DNA of 64,000 nucleotides, from the NCBI RefSeq assembly GCF_002209485.1, contig NZ_NJIX01000005.1, forward strand, positions 434,001 to 498,000. The letters are read 5' to 3'. Positions within the stretch are counted from its first letter, which is position 1, and every line of letters begins with the position of its first letter. Shown here one piece after another: positions 52,213-60,838 of the stretch. Under the pieces are notes generated by a model. That model was not told where the DNA came from. It saw only the letters and a list, made by a program, of their open reading frames with translations, and ran no database searches. The stretch is from Achromobacter sp. HZ34 (lineage in GTDB: Bacteria; Pseudomonadota; Gammaproteobacteria; Burkholderiales; Burkholderiaceae_B). The position numbers and the translations under genes were made by a program.

Positions 52213-53036
52213 GAGCGAAACTGAAGCTGTTTGCCAGGAACCGGATGGCCGTCTTCGGCGCCATCGTTTTTCTCTTCATGCTGTTCCTGACCATCGCGTC
52301 GGCGCTGCTCTATCCCAAGGGCGCATTCGGCCTGTCCGGGCCGCCGCTGCAGCCGCCGGGCGATGCCTTCCTGCTGGGCACCGACAGCCTTGGCCGCGAC
52401 GTCGCCGCCGGCGTCGCCTACGGCGCGCGGGCCTCCCTGATGATAGGCGTGCTGGCGGCGCTATCCGCGGTGGTGATCGGTGCGCTGGTCGGCGCGTTCG
52501 CTGGCTACTGCCGCGGCAATGTCGATGTGGCGCTGATGCGCGTCACGGAATTCTTCCAGACCATCCCGGCTTTCCTGCTGGCGATGCTGCTGGTGGTGAT
52601 CCTGTCGCCGTCCGTCTTCAGCGTCATCGTGGCGATCGCGGCGGTCTCATGGCCCGGCATCGCCCGGCTTGTACGGGGCGAATTCGTCGCGCTGGGCGGA
52701 CGTGAGTTCGTGTTGGCGAGTACCAGCCTGGGCGCCAGCGCCAGCCGCATCATCTTTCGCCATCTGCTGCCGAACTGCCTGTCGCCCATCATCGCCGTCG
52801 GCTCACTCCTGGTCGCGAACGCCATCCTGCTCGAATCCGGCCTTTCGTTCCTGGGCCTGGGCGATCCCAACGTGATGAGCTGGGGCCTGTTGATCAGCGC
52901 GGGCCGGACGTCGCTGCGCACTGCCTGGTGGGTTTGTACCTTCCCCGGCATCGCGCTGCTGCTGACGGTGCTGGCCATCAACCTGGTGGGCGACGGCCTG
53001 AACGAAGCATTCAACCCGAGGTTGCGCGATCGATGA
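52209..53036 (+). CDS. ABC importer permease, DppC/OppC type
   Basis: 275 residues from the ATG in the ATGA overlap at 52209. It has an N-terminal helix (RMAVFGAIVFLFMLFLTIAS), the family signature FLLGTDSLGRDVAAGVAYGA, the EAA loop in ASTSLGASASRIIFRHLLPN, and the C-terminal GDGLNEAFNPRLRDR. It pairs with the DppB-like protein. Its stop overlaps the ATPase start by 4 bp. Confidence 0.94.
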   Translation: MRAKLKLFARNRMAVFGAIVFLFMLFLTIASALLYPKGAFGLSGPPLQPPGDAFLLGTDSLGRDVAAGVAYGARASLMIGVLAALSAVVIGALVGAFAGYCRGNVDVALMRVTEFFQTIPAFLLAMLLVVILSPSVFSVIVAIAAVSWPGIARLVRGEFVALGGREFVLASTSLGASASRIIFRHLLPNCLSPIIAVGSLLVANAILLESGLSFLGLGDPNVMSWGLLISAGRTSLRTAWWVCTFPGIALLLTVLAINLVGDGLNEAFNPRLRDR

Positions 53037-54718
53037 GCAATGTTCTCGTATCCATCGAGGGACTGACCATCGGCCTGCCCAAGGGCGCCGATCGGGCCAG
53101 TGCCGTGCAGGACGTCAACCTGACGCTGCATGCCGGCCAGGTCACCTGCCTGGTCGGCGAGTCCGGCTCCGGCAAATCCATGGTCGCGCGTGCGATCATG
53201 GGCCTGCTGCCCGCGCCGCGGGTAGCGGTGACCGCGGGCAGCATCGCCTTCGACGGCAAGGACCTGACCAAGCTGTCGTCCAAGGCGTTCGCCAGGGTCC
53301 GCGGCGCCAGTATCGGCATGATCTTCCAGGAGCCGATGACGGCGCTGAATCCGCTGCATACGATAGGCCGCCAGATTGCCGAGGTCTTGAAGCTGCATAC
53401 GGACATGTCGCGCGGCCAGCGCAAGGCACGCGTGGTGGAACTGCTGGCGGACGTGCACATGCCCGATCCGCCACGGATAGCCGCTTCCTACCCGCATGAA
53501 CTGTCCGGCGGGCAGCGCCAGCGCGCCATGATCGCGATGGCCCTGGCGCTGCGTCCTCAATTGCTGATCGCGGACGAGCCGACCACCGCGCTGGACGTCA
53601 CCACGCAGGCGCAGATACTGAAGCTGATCCACGATCTGCAGCGGGAACGCGGAACCGCGGTACTGTTCATCACGCACGACTTCGGCGTGGTGGCCGACAT
53701 CGCGGACCACGTCGCCGTCCTGCAGAAAGGTACGCTGGTGGAAACCGGCCCGCGCGACCAGGTCCTCAACGATCCGCGCCATCCCTACACCAAGGCGCTC
53801 CTGAGCGCGGTGCCGCGCCTGGCCGTACCGGATCGGCCGGCGACGCCACCAGGACGGCTCATACTCGAAGCCAACGCCGCCTACAAGGCCTATGCCGCAA
53901 GGGGCGTCTTCGGTCGCGGCCGCCCCACCGTCGCCCTGAACGAGGTCAATTTCCAGCTACGCCATGGCGAGACCCTGGGACTGGTCGGCGAGTCGGGCTC
54001 GGGCAAATCGACGCTGGCGCGCGCCGTCACCCGGCTGCTCACCCTGGATCGGGGCGACATCATCCTCGACGGCGAAGGCATCACGCAGCTGACGCGCAAG
54101 GAGCTGCAGCCCTACCGCAAGCGTATCCAGATGATCTTCCAGGATCCCTACGCGTCGCTCAATCCGCAGTTGCGCATCGCCGATATCGTGGCGGAGGGGC
54201 CGATCATCCATGGCATGCCGGCCGTGCAGGCCGACCGCAAGGCCCGCGAACTGCTCGAACTGGTGGGCCTGGGCGCCAAGGCGGGCGACCGTTATCCCCA
54301 TGAGTTCTCCGGCGGCCAACGCCAGCGCGTCGGCATCGCCCGCGCACTGGCGCTGGATCCGCAGATCCTGGTGGCGGACGAGCCGGTGTCCGCGCTGGAT
54401 GTGTCGGTACAGGAACAGGTGCTGGCGCTGCTGGCCCGGATCAAGGCACAGCTGGGCCTCAGCATGCTGTTCGTGACGCACGATCTGCGCGTGGCGCTGC
54501 AGATCTGCGACCGGATCGCCGTCATGCGACAAGGCAGCATCGTCGAGATCGGCGACACCGCGGACATCTTCGCGGCGCCCGCGCATGAATACACCCGTGC
54601 GTTGTTCGACGCGGTTCCCGGCGCCCAGTGGAGCCGCGACACGGCTGCCCGGGCCGCACTGTCCACGCAACACCAACCGCTTCCAATCAACGAACGGCTG
54701 CAGGCAAACGCCGGCTAA
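53033..54718 (+). CDS. Fused two-domain ATPase of the ABC importer (DppD-DppF fusion)
   Basis: 561 residues starting in an ATGA overlap. Domain 1 has Walker A GESGSGKSM near 42-50 (Met in the last place instead of Thr), signature LSGGQRQR near 158 and Walker B LLIADEPTTALD. Domain 2 has Walker A GESGSGKST near 319, signature FSGGQRQR near 424 and Walker B LVADEPVSALD. Each domain is followed by an oligopeptide-transporter C-terminal segment. It powers the permeases encoded immediately upstream. Confidence 0.94.
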   Translation: MSNVLVSIEGLTIGLPKGADRASAVQDVNLTLHAGQVTCLVGESGSGKSMVARAIMGLLPAPRVAVTAGSIAFDGKDLTKLSSKAFARVRGASIGMIFQEPMTALNPLHTIGRQIAEVLKLHTDMSRGQRKARVVELLADVHMPDPPRIAASYPHELSGGQRQRAMIAMALALRPQLLIADEPTTALDVTTQAQILKLIHDLQRERGTAVLFITHDFGVVADIADHVAVLQKGTLVETGPRDQVLNDPRHPYTKALLSAVPRLAVPDRPATPPGRLILEANAAYKAYAARGVFGRGRPTVALNEVNFQLRHGETLGLVGESGSGKSTLARAVTRLLTLDRGDIILDGEGITQLTRKELQPYRKRIQMIFQDPYASLNPQLRIADIVAEGPIIHGMPAVQADRKARELLELVGLGAKAGDRYPHEFSGGQRQRVGIARALALDPQILVADEPVSALDVSVQEQVLALLARIKAQLGLSMLFVTHDLRVALQICDRIAVMRQGSIVEIGDTADIFAAPAHEYTRALFDAVPGAQWSRDTAARAALSTQHQPLPINERLQANAG

Positions 54719-54739
54719 GCGCCTCCATACGGATGAATC

Positions 54740-55924
54740 ATGTACCCAAGCAATGACGGCTTCCTGCCAGGGCCCCGCGTCCAAATCGCAGGGACGCCCG
54801 CGCGCCCGCTCTCGGACCTGACCTTCGCGGTAAAGGACCTGATCGATATCGCCGGCGTGCCGACCGGCTGCGGCAATCCTGACTGGGAACGCACGCATGC
54901 CGTGCCCACCTCGCATGCGTGGGGCGTCGCCAGGCTGCTTGAAGCGGGCGCCTCGGTGGCCGGGAAGACCATCACCTGCGAGATCTCACTGGGCATCCTG
55001 GGTTTCAATGCCTTCTTCGGCACGCCGGTCAATCCGCGCGCGCCAGGCTGCCTGCCGGGAGGATCGTCCAGCGGGTCCGCCAGTGCAGTAGCTGCCGGGC
55101 TGTGCGACGTCGCCCTGGGCACGGACTCGGGCGGTTCCGTGCGTGTCCCGTCCAGCCTGTGCGGGCTGTACGGCATGCGGCCCACGCACGGCAGGCTGCC
55201 GTTCGACGGCATCTGCCAACAGGCGCCGACCTTCGATACGCTAGGCTGGTTCGCCCGTGATGCCCATACCTTCTCCCGCGTGGCCGAAGTGCTGCTCGGT
55301 GAGCCGATTGTCGCGCCGGAGCACGCGCCCGTGCTGGTTGCCACCGACGCTTTTGCATTGGCGGATCCCGGCGTCCGTGCCGCGCTGGATCCCGCTATCG
55401 CCGCGCTGCGCGCCCTGCTCCATAGCGACGTCCCCGACATGGCCTTGGGCGCGCCGGGGGAAATGGAAGTCTGGGGCCAGCAGCGGGCACTGCTGCAACG
55501 CGCCGAAAGCTGGAAGACATTTTCGGGTTGGGTCAACACCCACAACCCCAGTTTCGCCTTCAACGTCGCACGCAATATGGCCACCGGCGCCAGCATCACG
55601 CCCGCCCAGGTGGCCTTGGGCAATTCGGTACGCCAGCGGGTCATCGAACGTGCGCGCACGTTGCTGGAGAACGGGGCCCTCCTGTGCATTCCGACCACGC
55701 CCTTTCCGGCGCCTTCCACCGACAGTACCCTGGCGCAGCTGGACGAGTATTCCGCGCGCATAGGCTTGCTGTGCTCCTTTGCCGGCATGGCGGGCCTGCC
55801 GCAGATGAACCTGCCGCTGGGATCGGTGGACGGCAAGCCGGTGGGGCTGTCCATCATTGCCTGGCGTGGGGCGGACGCGAAGCTCGCGGGCATTGCCCGC
55901 GCGCTGGCGCAAGCGGGTTCGTGA
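54740..55924 (+). CDS. Short amidase-signature enzyme, AMI1-like
   Basis: 394 residues. The triad is complete: Lys32 in FAVKDLIDIAGV, cis-Ser109 in PGGSSSGSA, and nucleophile Ser133 in GTDSGGSVRVP. The opening DLTFAVKDLIDIAGVPTG and GNPDWERTH, and the short length, match the AMI1 type of plant amidases and their bacterial relatives (acting on indole-3-acetamide and other arylacetamides) rather than GatA-like enzymes. It follows the importer ATPase by 21 bp in the same operon and is the second amidase of the locus. Confidence 0.9.
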   Translation: MYPSNDGFLPGPRVQIAGTPARPLSDLTFAVKDLIDIAGVPTGCGNPDWERTHAVPTSHAWGVARLLEAGASVAGKTITCEISLGILGFNAFFGTPVNPRAPGCLPGGSSSGSASAVAAGLCDVALGTDSGGSVRVPSSLCGLYGMRPTHGRLPFDGICQQAPTFDTLGWFARDAHTFSRVAEVLLGEPIVAPEHAPVLVATDAFALADPGVRAALDPAIAALRALLHSDVPDMALGAPGEMEVWGQQRALLQRAESWKTFSGWVNTHNPSFAFNVARNMATGASITPAQVALGNSVRQRVIERARTLLENGALLCIPTTPFPAPSTDSTLAQLDEYSARIGLLCSFAGMAGLPQMNLPLGSVDGKPVGLSIIAWRGADAKLAGIARALAQAGS

Positions 55925-55982
55925 CGCCGCCGCGTCGTTGCCGTTTTCCTTTTCCCTTGATGCTCCTTCCTGTGAGGCCAGT

Positions 55983-56399
55983 ATGACCAGCGGTCCCGAA
56001 ATCAACATCCCCTCCGTCGTTGCCGAGGTCCGGGCGGCTTTCGATCGTTATGAGCGAGGCCTGGAAGACAACGAGGTGGCCGTGCTCGACGACACCTTCT
56101 GGAACCATGCGTTGACGCAGCGTTTCGGCGTGGCGGAGAACCTGTACGGCCATGCGGAAATCGCCGCGTTCCGCGCATCGCGCACGCCGGCGCTGAAAGA
56201 CGCACGGGCCCGGCGCCTGGAGCGCACCATCGTCACCACCTTCGGCACGGACTTTGCCGTGGCGAATACCGAATACGTGCTGCTGCGCAACGGCAAGCGC
56301 GGCCGCCAGAGCCAGGCCTGGGCCAGGTTCCCGGAAGGCTGGAAGGTCGTCGCCGCGCATGTGAGCATCATGCCCGACGCGGCACCGGCGACGGCCTGA
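55983..56399 (+). CDS. AtzH/HpxZ-like protein (DUF3225)
   Basis: 138 residues from ATG 55983. A SnoaL-like cone-fold protein with the features of the DUF3225 family: YERGLEDNEVAVLDDTFWNH near 25-40, RFGVAENLYGHAEIAAFRAS near 45-60, and SQAWARFPEGWKVVAAHVS near the end. In the purine-ureide operon (hpxWXYZ) and the s-triazine pathway, this protein is encoded beside an amidase-signature enzyme; AtzH itself is reported to act on 1,3-dicarboxyurea. Here it is the last gene of the amidase/ABC operon, so processing of a carboxylated urea, oxamate or similar compound is suggested. Confidence 0.85.
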   Translation: MTSGPEINIPSVVAEVRAAFDRYERGLEDNEVAVLDDTFWNHALTQRFGVAENLYGHAEIAAFRASRTPALKDARARRLERTIVTTFGTDFAVANTEYVLLRNGKRGRQSQAWARFPEGWKVVAAHVSIMPDAAPATA

Positions 56400-56429
56400 A
56401 CGCGCGCAAGCGCCCCTTGAGCCGCGCGG

Positions 56430-56447
56430 GCGGCCCTTCCTGGCCGC
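56430..56447. terminator. Hairpin after the amidase/ABC operon
   Basis: GCGGCC (56430-56435) and GGCCGC (56442-56447) form a 6-bp GC stem with loop CTTCCT, in the 70-bp gap between the convergent operon end (56399) and Bug stop (56470). No T tract follows, so the assignment is tentative. Confidence 0.35.
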
Positions 56448-56469
56448 GGTCAGCCAGATCGCATCGCGG

Positions 56470-57447
56470 TCAGCTTACGGACGCGCCCGAGATGCGCACG
56501 GCCTCGCCCCAGCGGCTGATCTCGCGATTCAGCCTGTCGGCGGCCTCTTGCGGGCTGCCGCCCATCATGACCAGGCCTTGATTGGCGAAGGTTTCCCGAA
56601 ACCGCGGGTCATGGACGATTTCGTTCATGACCTTGTTCAGTTGGGCGACGATGGGTTTGGGCGTCGCGGCCGGCGCCATGACGGCGAACCAGGTGTTGGC
56701 CTCATATCCCTTGATGCCCAATTCCTGCAGGGTGGGGATGTTCGGCACCAGCGGCAGGCGGGTCGCCCCCGTCTGCGCCAGCGCCACCAGATTGCCGGCA
56801 TTGATCTGCGGCAGCGTCGACAGCGGCGTGTCGACCACGACGTCCACCTGTCCCCCCAGCAGCGCGGTGACGGCCGGCGCCGAGCCCTGGAAGGGGATAT
56901 GGGTCATCTTGGCCCCGACCGCGTTCTCGAACATCACTGTCGCTAGATGCGGCGTGCCGCCGACGCCCGAACTGCCGTAGGTCAGCGTCTTCTGCTTGGC
57001 CCGCGCCACCAGCTCGGCCAGGGTCTTGATATTGGCGCTCTTGTTGACGGTGACCAGCATGGGCGAACTGGCGATGTCGCACACGCTCACCAGCGAAGTC
57101 TTGGTGTCATACGGCAGGCTCTTCATCAGCGTGGCGTTGATGGCATAAGGCGGCGCAATCCACAGCAAGGTATAGCCATCCGGTGGACTGTTCGCGACGA
57201 AGCCCGACGCGATGACGGTGCCGCCGCCCGGCTTGTTCACGATGACGATGGACTGCCCCAGGCGCTTGCCCATCTCACTTGCCAGGCCGCGCGCCAGGTT
57301 GTCCGACGCGCCGCCCGGCGGGAACGGCACGATCATGCGGATGGGCTTGTCGGGGTAGGCTTCGGCCGCGCTGCTGCTCGCGAACGGCAGCAGCACGGAG
57401 AAAAGCAAGGCGCAGGTTTGCGCCAGCAGGCGCGGGAAGGTCTTCAT
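56470..57447 (-). CDS. Bug-family periplasmic receptor
   Basis: 325 residues from the ATG at 57447-57445, preceded by AGGAG. Signal peptide (RLLAQTCALLFSVLLPFASS) and Bug body: YPDKPIRMIVPFPPGGASDN, NKPGGGTVIASGFV near 70, PPDGYTLLWIAPPYAINATL, and HIPFQGSAPAVTALLGG near 180. It lies downstream of the enoyl-CoA hydratase gene in the same direction. It lacks TctA/TctB neighbours, like the other Bug genes here. The ligand may be an organic acid activated by the CoA ligase of the same cluster. Confidence 0.93.
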   Translation of the reverse strand: MKTFPRLLAQTCALLFSVLLPFASSSAAEAYPDKPIRMIVPFPPGGASDNLARGLASEMGKRLGQSIVIVNKPGGGTVIASGFVANSPPDGYTLLWIAPPYAINATLMKSLPYDTKTSLVSVCDIASSPMLVTVNKSANIKTLAELVARAKQKTLTYGSSGVGGTPHLATVMFENAVGAKMTHIPFQGSAPAVTALLGGQVDVVVDTPLSTLPQINAGNLVALAQTGATRLPLVPNIPTLQELGIKGYEANTWFAVMAPAATPKPIVAQLNKVMNEIVHDPRFRETFANQGLVMMGGSPQEAADRLNREISRWGEAVRISGASVS

Positions 57448-57572
57448 GAGAGGTCTCCTCGGTGGGTGTAATGTCGACGCCTCGTTGTCAGGGCATCGAT
57501 CCTTTCTTCGGTGCGATGGCATCGCGGGGGCATATTGCGTGCACCGTGCTACGTGCTACGTTGTATTCGTGG

Positions 57573-57599
57573 CGCGCGGCGCACTGCGCGAGCCGCGCG
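57573..57599 (-). terminator. Strong GC hairpin between enoyl-CoA hydratase and Bug genes
   Basis: CGCGCGGC (57573-57580) and GCCGCGCG (57592-57599) are perfect 8-bp arms with an 11-base loop, directly after the hydratase stop on the minus strand. A T tract is missing. It may end the hydratase message or stabilise it, separating it from the Bug gene, which has its own ribosome site. Confidence 0.45.
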
Positions 57600-57608
57600 G
57601 CCTCGGCA

Positions 57609-58349
57609 TCATTTGCCCGTATAACGAGGCTTGCGCTTCTCCAGGAACGCGGCCACGCCCTCCTTCTTGTCCGCGCTCATATCGATGGCGCGCAGGGCAT
57701 GGGCGGTGCGGGCGGCTTGCTCGGCAGGGCTCAACGTGACGATTTCATGGTTCACGAAGCGCTTGAGCGTGGCCAGTACCATGGGCGCGAACCCGGCCAA
57801 TTCCTCGGCCATGGCGATGGCGGCCTCCAGATGCTTGCCGGCGGGAACCACATCGTTGACCAGGCCCACGTCATAGGCCCGCTGCGCGCTGAGCGGCCGG
57901 CCCAGCAACATCACTTCCATCGCCACCTTGTGCGGGATGCGCGCCGCCAGGCCCGCGATCATCCCGCCGGTCAGGCCCAGCTTGGCTTCCGGATAGAGAA
58001 ACTGGGTGGTCTCGGATGCCACCGCCAGGTCCGCCAGCATGGAGATGACCATCGCACCGCCCACGCACCAACCGGACAGGGCGACGATGATGGGCTTGTC
58101 GGTCTGGATGCCTACATTGGGCACCACGCGCCAGAACTCGGGCATGTCGCTGACATCGGCGCCGCCGCAAAAGGCCGCGTCGCCGCGTCCGGTCAGCACC
58201 ACGACACGTTGCTCCGACTGGTCGAAGCGCTCGAAGGCGTCCTGCAATTCGACGGCCATGGCGGCGTTGATGGCGTTTCTTTTCTCCGGCCGGTCCAGCG
58301 TGATGACGGTCACGCCTGATGCGCGGTTCTCGACTTGAATGTGCGGCAT
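57609..58349 (-). CDS. Enoyl-CoA hydratase/isomerase family protein
   Basis: 246 residues. Crotonase fold: VTVITLDRPEKRNAINAAMA at the N-terminus, the first oxyanion segment DAAFCGGADVSDM near 60, the second in VALSGWCVGGAMVISMLADL near 92, and FLYPEAKLGLTGGM near 118. The Glu pair of hydratases is only partly conserved (Glu near 120 present), so dehydration, isomerisation or another crotonase reaction is possible. It lies downstream of the NDP-forming acyl-CoA ligase, so it probably acts on the CoA ester made by it. Confidence 0.92.
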   Translation of the reverse strand: MPHIQVENRASGVTVITLDRPEKRNAINAAMAVELQDAFERFDQSEQRVVVLTGRGDAAFCGGADVSDMPEFWRVVPNVGIQTDKPIIVALSGWCVGGAMVISMLADLAVASETTQFLYPEAKLGLTGGMIAGLAARIPHKVAMEVMLLGRPLSAQRAYDVGLVNDVVPAGKHLEAAIAMAEELAGFAPMVLATLKRFVNHEIVTLSPAEQAARTAHALRAIDMSADKKEGVAAFLEKRKPRYTGK

Positions 58350-58460
58350 AGCTCCTCCTGGTCTCGGGGATGATGCGTTGCTGGTGATGGATACTCCAGG
58401 CCGCGGCGACCACGCCTAGGCCATTCGGGGTGGCTGCTGCCCCGCGTGCAAGGTCAGGGG

Positions 58461-60572
58461 TCAGGCAACGCGCAAGCGTCCGTCCACGGCCCAGCAACCG
58501 GTCCGCCCGACGATGAGCGGATTCATATCGCATTCGAATTCGCGCGCGCCCAGGTCATGCGCCAGCCAGCTCACACGCACGATGGTGTCGACAACCGCAT
58601 CCACCGCCAGCGACGTCCCGCGATAGCCTTCCAGGACAGGCCAGATGGCCAGCCCTCGCAGCAGGTTGCGGATGTGGTCGGGATGCGCCGGTGCACGCGC
58701 AATCGCCATGTCCCGCAGCAGTTCGACCAGGACACCGCCAGCGCCGAACACCACCATGGGCCCGAACTGGGCGTCGCGCCGGGCGCCGACGATCAGCTCC
58801 AGTTCTCCGCGCACCATGGCCTGCACCGACACGCCCAGAATGCGTGCGCCCGCGACGACCTGGCCGGCGCGCGCGACCAGGGTCTCGTATTTCTCGCGCA
58901 CCGCGGCGGCGTCGGGCACGTTCACCGCCACGCCACCCGCCTCCGTCTTGTGGACGATGTCGGGCGATATCACCTTCATCACCACCGGATAGCCGATGCG
59001 GTCGGCAATCTCGACCGCATGGCGGGCATCCGTCGCGGTCTCTGCCTGATTGACGGGGATGCCATACGCCGCGAAGCAGGCCTTGCTGTGCGCCTCGTCA
59101 TGTTCCCCAGGCGCAAGATCGGCCATCGGTCCGGCCCCCTGCGGCCGGGCGCCGCCGTCAGGCACCGCACGCCGTAGCGACAGTTCGCGCCACGTCTCCC
59201 ATACAAGGACGGCTTCGCTGATGTGGTCGGTGTAGGCCAAGCCGCGCTGCGCCAGCAGGTCGCGCAGACCATCGCTGGCGCGCCCGGCCTCCAGCGTGAA
59301 GAGGACAGGTTTGCCTTGTTTTTCGGCGCGATCCGGTTGGGCCAGCGCGAATTCCCGCAACCATGCCGGCGGCGCCATCGCCACCGGGATCATCACCCCA
59401 TCGGTCTGGCCATCCTGCTCGAAGGCATCGAAGCTGGCCCGTATCGCGGTCGCGGCGTCAGCCGTGTTGCGCGAGCCGAAATCGACGGGATTGTTGGCCT
59501 GGCCCTCCGGATAGTGGGCGAGCAGGCGCTTGCGCGTTTCAGCAGAGAACTCGGCCAGCTTCACGCCACGCTCGGCCAGGGCGTCGGAGGCCAGGGCGCC
59601 ACCGCCACCGGACGGCGTCAGTATCGCCAGCCTGTCCACCCGGCGTTCGCCGTAGCGCGCCAGCATCGTGGCCAGCGTCACCATGGCCGCGACGTCGCTC
59701 ATCAAGGTGATGCCCACTTCCTTGCACACCGCGGCAAACGCGGCATAGTCGCCGGCGATGCTGGCCGTATGCGAGAACGCCGCCCGGCTGCCCGCATCGG
59801 TACGGCCCGCCTTCACAGCCAGCCAGGGCTTGCCGGACGCGCGCACCGTGTGCGCCGCCCGCAACAGCTTGGCCGCGTCCTTGATGCCCTCGATATAGGT
59901 GCATATGACCTGCGTGTCCGGGTCATGCGCCAGGAACTCGACGAAATCGCAAAGGTCCAGGTCGGCCTGGTTGCCCACGGACACCCCGTGGCTGAAGCCC
60001 GTCCCGTGGGCCCAGGCCCGGTCGAAGAAGGTCGTCATCAAGGCCCCGCTCTGGCTGATGAAGCCGATCGGCTGGCGCGGCAACGCTTCGATCTCCAGCA
60101 CCGGCGAGGAACACAGAGCAAGACGGTTGACCGCGCTGATGATGCCCAGGCAGTTGGGTCCGATGAGCCGCATCCCATGCGCGCGGGCGACCTCGACGAT
60201 TTCATCTTCGAGTTGCCTGCCTGCGTCGCCCGCATCGGAGAAGCCCGCGGTGATGATGACGCCGCAGCCCACGCCCATCCGCGCGGCCGTCTCCACCTGC
60301 GCCTTGATGGCGGATTGCGGAATGGTCATCACGACCATGTCGGGAGTGCGGGGCAAGGCGGCAAGTTCAGGCCACGTCCGCAGGCCGAAGAGCCGATCGC
60401 GGCCTGGATTCACGGGAAGGATCTCGCCAGCATAGCGATGCCGCATCAGCATGCGCAGCAATCGTCCACCGAACTTGCCCTGGTCCTCTGAAGCGCCGAC
60501 CACCGCTACGGACGATGGCCGTAGCAACTCCGCCAGCGGACGTGCGCCCGCCACTGCGTGACTGTCGTTCAC
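58461..60572 (-). CDS. NDP-forming acyl-CoA synthetase (fused alpha-beta subunits)
   Basis: 703 residues from GTG at 60572-60570, with GGAGGAG upstream. Domain order: CoA-binding (LRPSSVAVVGASEDQGKFGG), succinyl-CoA ligase-like flavodoxin domains (GFISQSGALMTTFFDRA), catalytic His in AAFSHTASIAG near 270, then a C-terminal ATP-grasp domain (GYPVVMKVISPDIVHKTEAG, GVAVNV). This is the Acs/AcdA-type architecture with fused subunits, which activates an organic acid to its CoA ester with ATP or GTP. It is the first gene of the operon with enoyl-CoA hydratase and is divergent from the MmgE/PrpD gene. Confidence 0.93.
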   Translation of the reverse strand: MNDSHAVAGARPLAELLRPSSVAVVGASEDQGKFGGRLLRMLMRHRYAGEILPVNPGRDRLFGLRTWPELAALPRTPDMVVMTIPQSAIKAQVETAARMGVGCGVIITAGFSDAGDAGRQLEDEIVEVARAHGMRLIGPNCLGIISAVNRLALCSSPVLEIEALPRQPIGFISQSGALMTTFFDRAWAHGTGFSHGVSVGNQADLDLCDFVEFLAHDPDTQVICTYIEGIKDAAKLLRAAHTVRASGKPWLAVKAGRTDAGSRAAFSHTASIAGDYAAFAAVCKEVGITLMSDVAAMVTLATMLARYGERRVDRLAILTPSGGGGALASDALAERGVKLAEFSAETRKRLLAHYPEGQANNPVDFGSRNTADAATAIRASFDAFEQDGQTDGVMIPVAMAPPAWLREFALAQPDRAEKQGKPVLFTLEAGRASDGLRDLLAQRGLAYTDHISEAVLVWETWRELSLRRAVPDGGARPQGAGPMADLAPGEHDEAHSKACFAAYGIPVNQAETATDARHAVEIADRIGYPVVMKVISPDIVHKTEAGGVAVNVPDAAAVREKYETLVARAGQVVAGARILGVSVQAMVRGELELIVGARRDAQFGPMVVFGAGGVLVELLRDMAIARAPAHPDHIRNLLRGLAIWPVLEGYRGTSLAVDAVVDTIVRVSWLAHDLGAREFECDMNPLIVGRTGCWAVDGRLRVA

Positions 60573-60642
60573 CTTGTCTCCTCCTGCGGGCTTTGCCCTT
60601 GTGTGGCCCCTGACTGCAGGCCTGTCTCATCGATTTATTGTT

Positions 60643-60786
60643 GTTCTATATATTGGAACGATAGATTAGGATATGAGACAGACTATCCAAGCGTACCGGG
60701 TGTGTCAATAGTACGTATTGACACCCCGCTCGCCTTGCCCCTATCCTGGAATCCAATATTCATACATGCGTTCCATTATTTGGAAC
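60643..60786. promoter_or_regulatory. Divergent promoters in a perfect palindrome, flanked by two IclR-like operators
   Basis: The 23-bp palindrome GTGTCAATA-GTACG-TATTGACAC lies at 60702-60724. Each arm carries a consensus -35 box TTGACA, one per direction. The plus -10 is TATCCT at 60742 (18-bp spacer); the minus -10 is TAGTCT at 60685-60680 (17-bp spacer). GTTCTA-TATAT-TGGAAC (60643-60659) and GTTCCA-TTATT-TGGAAC (60770-60786) flank it at 62 and 65 bp from centre to centre, just downstream of each predicted start. The IclR protein encoded at 62324 is the likely ligand. Confidence 0.75.
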
Positions 60787-60838
60787 TAAAAAATCCCACG
60801 ACCGTTGCAGCCATATCCGCAACCGCACCCACCACCAC

